Position numbers and translations under genes: made by a program. From positions 1 to 10,382 of the forward strand of contig DATMBX010000066.1 in assembly GCA_035558955.1 (NCBI GenBank): 10,382 nucleotides of DNA, in the 5' to 3' direction. Positions 5,256 to 10,382 of this stretch are shown piece after piece (within the stretch, counting starts at the first letter, position 1; each line of letters opens with the position of its first letter). The DNA comes from DASVDE01 sp035558955. GTDB taxonomy: Bacteria > Actinomycetota > Thermoleophilia > Solirubrobacterales > 70-9. Below the pieces are notes generated by a model. That model searched no databases and was not told the DNA's origin. It saw only the letters and a program-made list of their open reading frames with translations.

Positions 5256-5615
5256 TGGAGGCGCCGAGAATTGAACTCGGGTCCGCGGCCGCGGTGCGAA
5301 GGCGTCTACAGGTATAGCCGGCGCTTGATTCTCGTCTCCCGGGGTCCGCGCCGGCGGGCACTGCGGGAGACAAAGCCCTCTTCGATGTCCCCCGGCGGAC
5401 GGGGCGATCCGCCTGGGTAAGCCCGCTTCTGAAGCCGGTGCCCCTCCCCGCGGGCGTGGGAGGGCCGACTCTCACATCACTTAGCTATTGACTAAGCGGC
5501 GAGGGCGAACTCATGGTCCGCACGTATTGGTTGGTGCCGGGGTTTAACGAGGCCTCCGGCAACCTCGACCTGCAACCGTTCGCACGGACCGACCACGTCG
5601 AAGCCTGTCGCCCCC
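5256..5615 (-). ncRNA. ssrA: Transfer-messenger RNA (tmRNA), about 360 nt
   Basis: tmRNA rescues stalled ribosomes with SmpB, acting first as alanyl-tRNA and then as mRNA for a degradation tag. The 5' end GGGGGCGACAGGCTTCGAC (from 5615) is the conserved tmRNA start, and the 3' end holds a T-arm CCGAG-TTCAATT-CTCGG. The acceptor pairs GGGGGCG with CGCCTCC, including the G3.U70 wobble that specifies alanine, then A73 at 5256. CCA is not encoded. A pseudoknot is visible at about 5534-5566 (GAGG/CCTC with TGCCGG/CCGGCA). The stop codon lies in a CTTAG/CTAAG hairpin (5480-5496). Ends are inferred from acceptor pairing. smpB lies 3 kb away on the same strand. No clear downstream terminator was seen. 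Confidence 0.96.
5492..5521 (-). other. tmRNA tag reading frame, predicted peptide ADHEFALAA
   Basis: The frame GCG GAC CAT GAG TTC GCC CTC GCC GCT TAG encodes a nine-residue tag ending in the ALAA degron recognised by ClpXP-type proteases. The resume codon GCG is placed by the conserved TA-NNN-resume spacing (ATACGT before GCG), which matches my recollection of the E. coli (ATAGTC before GCA) and M. tuberculosis (ATAAGC before GCC) tmRNAs. Upstream in-frame codons are open, so the start rests on this motif. Confidence 0.8.
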
Positions 5616-5631
5616 GTGCTATGTGCATCCG

Positions 5632-5637
5632 ATTGTA
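5632..5637 (-). promoter_or_regulatory. ssrA: Candidate ssrA -10 element
   Basis: The minus strand reads TACAAT, 16 nt before the first base of the mature tmRNA. This would leave a short 5' leader for RNase P to remove. No matching -35 is evident; that region overlaps the start of the divergent oxidoreductase gene. Confidence 0.35.
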
Positions 5638-5659
5638 CGGTGTCGGGTAGGAGGTCCTG

Positions 5660-7036
5660 GTGGCGGCGAGGGAATTTGACGCGATCGTGCTCGGCGCCGG
5701 CGCGCCGGGGGAGGTCTGCGCCGGGCGGCTCGCCGATGGGGGCATGTCGGTGGCGATCGTCGAGCAGCACTTGGTCGGCGGCGAGTGCTCCTACTACGCC
5801 TGCATGCCCTCCAAGGCGCTGCTGCGACCGGGGGAGTTGCTGGCGGAGGCGCGGCGAGTGCCCGGCGCCGCGGAGGCGGTCGCCGGCAAGCTCGACTCCC
5901 GGGCCGTTCTCGACCGTCGCGACGAGGTGGTCCACGATCTCGACGATTCCTCGCAGCTCCCCTGGCTGAGAGAGCGCGGCATCGAATTGTTTCGCGGTGA
6001 GGGGCGGCTCGACGGCGAACACCGCGTGATCGTCGGCAACGAAGAGCTGGCCGCGCGCAAGGCCGTCGTCGTAGCCACCGGCAGCGGCGCGGCGATGCCG
6101 CCGATCGATGGCCTCGGCTTGGTGCGAGCTTGGAACAACCGCGACGCGACGACTTCGAAGCGGGTCCCCGCGAGCATGGTGGTCCTCGGCGGGGGCCCGG
6201 TCGGCGCCGAGCTGGCGCAGGCTTGGTCGACGCTCGGAACGGCGGTCACGCTCGTCGAGGGGGAGGAGCGACTGCTGCCGCGCGAGGAGCCCTTCGCCGG
6301 AGAGCAGGTCGCCGCCTCGCTGCGCGATGCCTACGGGATCGACGTACGGACCGGCGTCCTCGCCGAGCGGATCGCCCCGGCCGGCGACGGCGTCGCTGTG
6401 CAGCTGAACGACGGCAGGCGGGTCGAGGTGGCCGAACTCCTCATCGCGATCGGCCGCAAACCGCGTACCGAGGGCATCGGGCTGGAGTCGGCCGGCGTCG
6501 AGACCGGCAAGCATGGCTTCCTGGAAGCCGACGACAGGATGCGAGTCGGCGGGCGCGACTGGCTCTACGCCATCGGCGACGTCAACGGACGGGCCCTCTT
6601 CACCCACATGGGCAAGTACCAGGCATGGGTCGCCGCCGAAAACGCGCTCGGGCGCGAAGTCGAAGCCGTCGCGGAAGGGATCGGATCGCCCCGGGTCACC
6701 TTCACCGATCCTCAGGTAGCCGCGGGGGGCAAGACGCTGGCGCAGGCGAGGGACACCGGAATCGAGGCCAGAGCCGTCGACGTGGCGACCGACGGCACGG
6801 CGGGCGCCAGCTTCCAGGGCAAGGAAACCGGAGGGACCTCGCGACTGGTCATCGACGAAGCGAGCGGGACGATCGTCGGCGCCACCTTCGCCGGCTTCGA
6901 GACGGCAGACTTCCTCCACGCCGCGACGATCGCGATCGTCGGCGAAGTGCCGCTGGAGCGCCTTCGCCACGCGGTCGCCGCCTACCCAACCCGCAGCGAA
7001 GTCTGGCTGAAGCTGCTCGAGGCCTACGGCCTCTGA
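5660..7036 (+). CDS. FAD/NAD(P)-dependent disulfide oxidoreductase, dihydrolipoamide-dehydrogenase-like, 458 aa
   Basis: This class I pyridine nucleotide-disulfide oxidoreductase has, in order: the FAD fold GAGAPG (12-17) with E35; the redox pair C43-x4-C48 in GGECSYYACMPSK; an ATG motif (139-141); the NAD(P) fold GGGPVG (177-182) with E200; the second FAD motif YAIGDVNG (303-310); and a C-terminal dimerisation domain (about 345-458). E200 at the end of the second NAD strand favours NAD over NADP. In true lipoamide dehydrogenases the active-site base is the His of HPT; here that site reads AYPTRSE, with Y442 in its place while E447 is kept. Lipoamide reduction is therefore doubtful, and another electron acceptor or a mercuric-reductase-like use is possible. 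GTG 5660 has a strong AGGAGG (5649-5654). The gene starts 44 bp from divergent ssrA and ends 2 bp from the convergent coiled-coil gene. No lipoyl enzyme genes lie nearby. Confidence 0.9.
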   Translation: MAAREFDAIVLGAGAPGEVCAGRLADGGMSVAIVEQHLVGGECSYYACMPSKALLRPGELLAEARRVPGAAEAVAGKLDSRAVLDRRDEVVHDLDDSSQLPWLRERGIELFRGEGRLDGEHRVIVGNEELAARKAVVVATGSGAAMPPIDGLGLVRAWNNRDATTSKRVPASMVVLGGGPVGAELAQAWSTLGTAVTLVEGEERLLPREEPFAGEQVAASLRDAYGIDVRTGVLAERIAPAGDGVAVQLNDGRRVEVAELLIAIGRKPRTEGIGLESAGVETGKHGFLEADDRMRVGGRDWLYAIGDVNGRALFTHMGKYQAWVAAENALGREVEAVAEGIGSPRVTFTDPQVAAGGKTLAQARDTGIEARAVDVATDGTAGASFQGKETGGTSRLVIDEASGTIVGATFAGFETADFLHAATIAIVGEVPLERLRHAVAAYPTRSEVWLKLLEAYGL

Positions 7037-7038
7037 CG

Positions 7039-8652
7039 TCAGACAGTCGAGCGACGCTTGATGTCTTCGAGGACGTCCGCAGGGAAACCGACTACCTGAT
7101 CGAGGTCATCGACCGAGTTGAAGCGGCCGAGACGCTCGCGCTGGGCGAGCAGACGGGTGGCCTGGGTGACCGAGAGGCCCTCTGCGCGCAGCTGCTCGAA
7201 GGTGACGGTGTTGAGCTCGATCGTCCCTCCGGGCTGCGCCGCGGCGGGCGGCGGCTCCGGTGGGGGCGGAGGGCCAGGCGCAGGTGTCGGGGTGGGTGGC
7301 TCGGGCTGCGGGACAGGGGGTGGCGGAGGGGCCTGCGGCGGCTCGGGCGCCGGCGGCGGAGAGGGTGGTTGCGGCGTAGGCGGAGTCGGCGCGGGCTGTG
7401 CCTGGGCTGCCGCGGAAACGCCCCCCTGCACCGATTGCAGCACCGTCTGCTCTGCCTCGGCGGCGCGGCGCTCCGCCTCGCGGGCGCGCTCCTCCGCCTG
7501 GGCGACGCTCTCCTGTATCTCCCGCAAGCGCTGCTCGCGCTCGGATTCCTGTGACTTCATCTGCGCGATGCGCTCCGCCTCGGCGGCGCGGCGCTCCGCC
7601 GCCTTGATTCGCTCCTCGACCTGGCGCAGGCGGTCCTGGGCATTCGTCATCGCCCGCTCCTGCGCCTCGCGCTCCTGCTGGAGCCGTTGCTCGGCCGTGT
7701 GGATGTCGGGGGCGGCAGATGGGAATGCCTGGGAGGGCGCCGCCTGCATGCTCTGCGTGACCTGGCCGGCCTGAGCCTGGGCGACGCGCTGCTCCGCCTC
7801 TTTCTGAAGCCGCTCCGCCTCCTGTATGCGACGGTCGGCCTCGGCCCGGATCCGCTCCTCCTCGCGTTGGATCTCATCGACCTTCGCGCGAACCCTCTGT
7901 TCGGCGGCGGCGGGGTCGAACTGGCCGGGAGGGGGCGGCACGACGGGGGCCGGCGGCACCGCGATCGGTGGAATCGCCTCGACGGGCGGCGGGGCCGGCT
8001 GCCCCCCCGGTTGCGGAACCTGGGCCGGCTGCGGGATCTGGCTCGCCTGCGCCGCGGCCGCCAGCTGCTGCTCCGCCCTGGCCGCGTCCTTCCGCGCCCG
8101 CCTGGACATCCGCTTGCCCCCGGTCGGCTTGTGGCGGCGCTCGGCCCGCTGCCTCGCCTTCTCCTCCCTGCGACGTCTTGCTTCCTCCTGGCGCTTCTTG
8201 CGCTGCGCCAAGCGTTCGGCCCTCTGCTGCTCACGGGCCTGCCTGCGCTTCTCCTTGGCGCTCAGGGCGGCGGCGCCGGGCACCCCGGCCGGTGGCGGCG
8301 GCGGGGCGCCGGGGAGCGGCTGGGAAGTCACCGGCATTGGCGGCACCGAGGGGATCTCGGCGGTCTGGGCGGTCGGCGGCGCGGCGGGAGGAGGCGGAGC
8401 GGCGGGTGGAGCGACGGCGGCCTGGGCCGCACTCTTGCTCTGCTTCTCCTTGGCGCGTCGCTGAGTGACGCTGACCACGAGCAACAGCAGGAGGATCGCG
8501 GCCACCAAGCCGCCGACGAAGTACTGGATGTTGTCGCTGACGAAGTCGCCGGCCTCGCTTGGGAAAGACTCCGCTTGGGCCTGGGCGGGAACGACCAGGG
8601 CCAGCGAAATGAGTGCCGCGACGGACGAAATCCTGGCGAAGCGGGAATCCAT
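7039..8652 (-). CDS. Membrane-anchored Pro-rich coiled-coil protein with C-terminal ComEA-like HhH domain, 537 aa
   Basis: I do not recognise the full-length family. Layout: signal-peptide-like helix (about 8-27, ending AQAQA); a short exported segment (28-43); a strong transmembrane helix (about 45-62); then QRRAKEKQSK, which by the positive-inside rule puts everything after it in the cytoplasm. Next come a Pro/Ala stretch (79-128), a very basic Lys/Arg-rich region (132-192), a Pro-rich linker (206-243), two Glu/Arg/Ala coiled-coil blocks (about 247-296 and 318-407), a long Pro-rich segment (419-473) and a ~60-residue C-terminal domain (477-537: IELNTVTFEQL ... GRFNSVDDLDQVVGF ... STV) that matches the ComEA-type helix-hairpin-helix fold. 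Both hairpin glycine motifs are degenerate (EGLS, VGFP). It lies 11 bp after smpB and is probably last in the rnr-smpB operon; a GAGG 14 nt upstream is a poorly spaced SD. Confidence 0.85.
   Translation of the reverse strand: MDSRFARISSVAALISLALVVPAQAQAESFPSEAGDFVSDNIQYFVGGLVAAILLLLLVVSVTQRRAKEKQSKSAAQAAVAPPAAPPPPAAPPTAQTAEIPSVPPMPVTSQPLPGAPPPPPAGVPGAAALSAKEKRRQAREQQRAERLAQRKKRQEEARRRREEKARQRAERRHKPTGGKRMSRRARKDAARAEQQLAAAAQASQIPQPAQVPQPGGQPAPPPVEAIPPIAVPPAPVVPPPPGQFDPAAAEQRVRAKVDEIQREEERIRAEADRRIQEAERLQKEAEQRVAQAQAGQVTQSMQAAPSQAFPSAAPDIHTAEQRLQQEREAQERAMTNAQDRLRQVEERIKAAERRAAEAERIAQMKSQESEREQRLREIQESVAQAEERAREAERRAAEAEQTVLQSVQGGVSAAAQAQPAPTPPTPQPPSPPPAPEPPQAPPPPPVPQPEPPTPTPAPGPPPPPEPPPAAAQPGGTIELNTVTFEQLRAEGLSVTQATRLLAQRERLGRFNSVDDLDQVVGFPADVLEDIKRRSTV
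7454..7600. repeat. Identical 24-nt direct repeats inside the coiled-coil gene
   Basis: Positions 7454-7477 and 7577-7600 are identical over 24 nt and exactly 123 nt (41 codons) apart, in the same frame. Both encode the AERRAAEA-type heptad run at residues 352-360 and 393-401. The pattern points to internal duplication of a ~41-residue coiled-coil unit. Confidence 0.7.
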
Positions 8653-8663
8653 CGGACCCGAAG

Positions 8664-9149
8664 CTACCTCATCCTGCCCTTGAACTCACGCTCGACCTCA
8701 CGACGCACGTCGCGGTCGGCGATCTCGCGGCGCCGGTCGCGTCCCTCCTTGCCGCGAGCCAGAGCCAGTTCGACCTTTGCGCGCGATCCCTTGAAGTAGA
8801 TCCGGAAGGGGATCAGGGTCAGCCCTTTCTGCGCCGTCTTGCCCACCAGCCGTTCGATCTCCCCCCGGTGCAGCAGCAGCTTGCGCGGCCGCTCGGGCTC
8901 GTGGTTCTCGCGGCTTGCGGGCGCGTAGGGGGGGATGTGGAGCTTGCGCAGCCAAACCTCGCCGTCCTCCACCACCGCGTAGGAGTCCGACATCTGCGCC
9001 TTGCCGGAGCGCAGGGACTTCACCTCCGAGCCGGTCAGAACGATTCCCGCTTCCATCTTCTCCACCGCCTCGAATCTGTGGCGGGCGCGACGGTTGGTGG
9101 CGACGTCGCCGGAGGCGGGCAGGCGCTGCTTCTTCCCCTTCTTAGCCAT
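8664..9149 (-). CDS. smpB: SsrA-binding protein SmpB, 161 aa
   Basis: SmpB binds the tRNA-like domain of tmRNA and delivers it to stalled ribosomes; its C-terminal tail reads the empty mRNA channel. The full family pattern is visible: ATNRRARHRFE (17-27), EAGIVLTGSEVKSLRSG (33-49), DSYAVVEDGEVWLRKLHIPPY (55-75), NHEPERPRKLLLHR (82-95), GLTLIPFRIYFK (109-120) and VELALARGK (126-134). The basic tail runs to 161 (GRDRRREIADRDVRREVER). R137 stands where E. coli has decoding-centre H136; as I recall, arginine there is also seen in mycobacterial SmpB. ATG 9149 has GGAG about 8 nt upstream and overlaps the rnr stop by 8 bp (ATGGCTAA), implying translational coupling. Its RNA partner ssrA is in the same window. 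Confidence 0.97.
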   Translation of the reverse strand: MAKKGKKQRLPASGDVATNRRARHRFEAVEKMEAGIVLTGSEVKSLRSGKAQMSDSYAVVEDGEVWLRKLHIPPYAPASRENHEPERPRKLLLHRGEIERLVGKTAQKGLTLIPFRIYFKGSRAKVELALARGKEGRDRRREIADRDVRREVEREFKGRMR

Positions 9150-10382
9150 CGACCGGCTCCAGGTCCACGCGGCCGTCGTTCGCGTCGACCTTCCCGACTT
9201 TGACCGCGACCGAGTCGCCGAGGCGCAGGGCGCGCCCGCTGCGGCGGCCGACCAGCGCCGTCTCGGTTTCGTTAAGCGCGAAGTACTCGCCGGGCATGAG
9301 CCGAGCGGGGAGAAAGCCCTCGTAGACGTCGCCCAGCTCGCCGCCGAATGAAGCGAAGGCCCCAGCCCGGATCACACCGGAGACCTCACCTTCGAACTCG
9401 GCGTCCGGCCCGCGCTCGCGCAGCTCGCGCTCGAGCAGGTAGGCGGCGCAGACGTCGTCGGCCTCGCGCTCGATCTTCGCCGACTCGCGCTCCCGCGCCG
9501 AGCTGTGCGCGGCGGCCTCGCGAGCCTCGGCGAGGCGCGGCGCGTCCTCCCCTTCTCCCAGTGCCGCGAGCAGGGCGCGGTGGACGACGAGGTCGGGATA
9601 GCGCCGGATCGGTGAGGTGAAGTGACAGTAGGCGGGGCTGCCCAACCCGGCGTGGCCGCTGTTGCGCTCGTTGTAGGCGGCCTGTTTGAGGGAGCGAAGC
9701 ACGAGCGATGTATACGCCTCGCGGCCGTGCCCGCGCCGCGCGGCCTCGCGGGTGGCCAGCCGGCTCGCCTCCGCGGCTATCTCTCCCGCCTGCTGCGGGG
9801 AGATGCGCTCCCGCAGCGGCGGGGTCGGGATGCCGAGAGCGTGCAGCTGCGCGACCAGGTGCTCGATCCGCGGCGGGTCGGGCTGGGCGTGGACGCGGTA
9901 GATCGCCGGCGCCCGCTTGCGCTGGAGCAGCTGCGCCACCTGTTCGTTGGCGAGGATCATCAGGCGCTCGATCAGCCTGTGCGACTCGGTCTGCGGCACG
10001 GCGCGGGCGCCGGCGACATCGCCCTTGGAGTCGAAGGAGAACTCGGGCTCGGAGGATTCGACGTCGAGGCTGGTCGGCCCGCGGCGCTCGCCGAGCGCGG
10101 CCGCCGTGCGACGCGCAACGTCGATCGCCTCGGCGACCGGCTCCGGAGCCTGCTCGCGGCCGGCGAAGATCGCGTCGGTCTGGTCGTAGTCGAGGCGCGC
10201 GTCGGAGCGGATCCGGCTGCGATAGAAGCTCGCCGCCCGCACCCTCGCGTCGGCGCTCAGCTCGACCTCGACCGTCACCGCGAGCCGCTCGACTCCGGGC
10301 GCCAGGCTGCAGGCGCCGGCGCTGAGCACGAGTGGCAGCATCGGCTCGACCTCGCCCGGCGCGTAGGTGCTGTTGGCCCGCC
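9142..10382 (-). CDS. rnr: RNase R (RNB-family 3'-5' exoribonuclease), C-terminal part; gene continues past the window
   Basis: RNase R degrades structured RNA processively and, in E. coli, clears the defective mRNA released by trans-translation. The frame stays open to the window edge and the visible residues begin inside the RNB domain (NSTYAPGEVEPMLP), so the ATG at 10341 is internal. About 412 residues are seen: rest of the RNB domain with ACSLAPGVERLAV, HRLIERLMILANEQVA and the diagnostic HFTSPIRRYPDLVVHRAL, then one S1 RNA-binding domain over the last ~85 residues (EFEGEVSGVIRAGAFASFG ... RVDLEP). The catalytic Asp cluster and cold-shock domains lie beyond the edge. The protein stops right after S1, with no Lys-rich tail such as E. 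coli RNase R uses for recruitment to the tmRNA complex. Its stop overlaps the smpB start. Confidence 0.95.
   Translation of the reverse strand, partial: RANSTYAPGEVEPMLPLVLSAGACSLAPGVERLAVTVEVELSADARVRAASFYRSRIRSDARLDYDQTDAIFAGREQAPEPVAEAIDVARRTAAALGERRGPTSLDVESSEPEFSFDSKGDVAGARAVPQTESHRLIERLMILANEQVAQLLQRKRAPAIYRVHAQPDPPRIEHLVAQLHALGIPTPPLRERISPQQAGEIAAEASRLATREAARRGHGREAYTSLVLRSLKQAAYNERNSGHAGLGSPAYCHFTSPIRRYPDLVVHRALLAALGEGEDAPRLAEAREAAAHSSARERESAKIEREADDVCAAYLLERELRERGPDAEFEGEVSGVIRAGAFASFGGELGDVYEGFLPARLMPGEYFALNETETALVGRRSGRALRLGDSVAVKVGKVDANDGRVDLEPVDG

Noticed and set aside
5492..6970. Long minus-strand open frame running antisense to the oxidoreductase and ending in EFALAA
   Set aside because: Its last codons are the tmRNA tag; the rest is the complement of a well-supported gene. 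High GC keeps the antisense frame open.
7240..7450. G/C-rich Pro-codon tract as a tandem repeat or CRISPR-like array
   Set aside because: It is an irregular run of Pro codons encoding the Pro-rich linker; no regular repeat-spacer pattern.
7687..8799. 370-aa plus-strand frame opposite the coiled-coil gene and smpB
   Set aside because: Arg/Leu/Gly-rich shadow of repetitive Ala/Glu/Arg codons; it also crosses into smpB, which is certain.

Overview
The window is high-GC bacterial chromosome. Gene content and style (rnr-smpB pair, actinobacterial Rpf-type transglycosylase, many GTG/TTG starts, possible leaderless promoters, almost no intergenic DNA) suggest an actinobacterium, perhaps of class Thermoleophilia (Solirubrobacterales-like). 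The class is an inference, because no 16S or other taxonomic marker is present.

Left part (1-3.7 kb): on the minus strand lie an OmpR/PhoB-type response regulator (68-868) and the cell-wall lipid recycling phosphatase UppP (1023-1838). A small secreted or membrane protein (1911-2168) is divergent from uppP. It converges, with overlapping stop codons, on a minus-strand Rpf-like transglycosylase gene (2165-2662). The divergent rpf-like/purU gap holds a CRP-type palindrome. purU (formyltetrahydrofolate deformylase) follows on the plus strand, then a possible tiny membrane protein. An RBS-GTG pair at the left edge suggests another minus-strand gene running out of the window.

Middle (4.0-5.6 kb): a Bcp/PrxQ-like peroxiredoxin is followed within 10 bp by a LAGLIDADG homing-endonuclease-like ORF with an N-terminal helix-turn-helix. 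That ORF stops 4 bp short of the 3' end of ssrA (tmRNA, minus strand, 5256-5615). The tmRNA has a G3.U70 acceptor stem, no encoded CCA and a predicted tag ADHEFALAA.

Right part (5.7-10.4 kb): a dihydrolipoamide-dehydrogenase-like flavoprotein (plus strand) converges on the minus-strand operon rnr (RNase R, cut by the window end) - smpB - a 537-aa membrane-anchored, proline-rich coiled-coil protein with a ComEA-like helix-hairpin-helix end. With ssrA 3 kb beyond smpB, the window carries the RNA and the protein factor of trans-translation plus the exonuclease known to cooperate with them.

The least explained item is the 537-aa protein. Its topology predicts a membrane-tethered helix-hairpin-helix domain facing the cytoplasm, the reverse of ComEA. 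The homing endonuclease abutting ssrA and the regulatory palindromes are secondary points. I found no clear evidence of a complete novel defence or mobile system.
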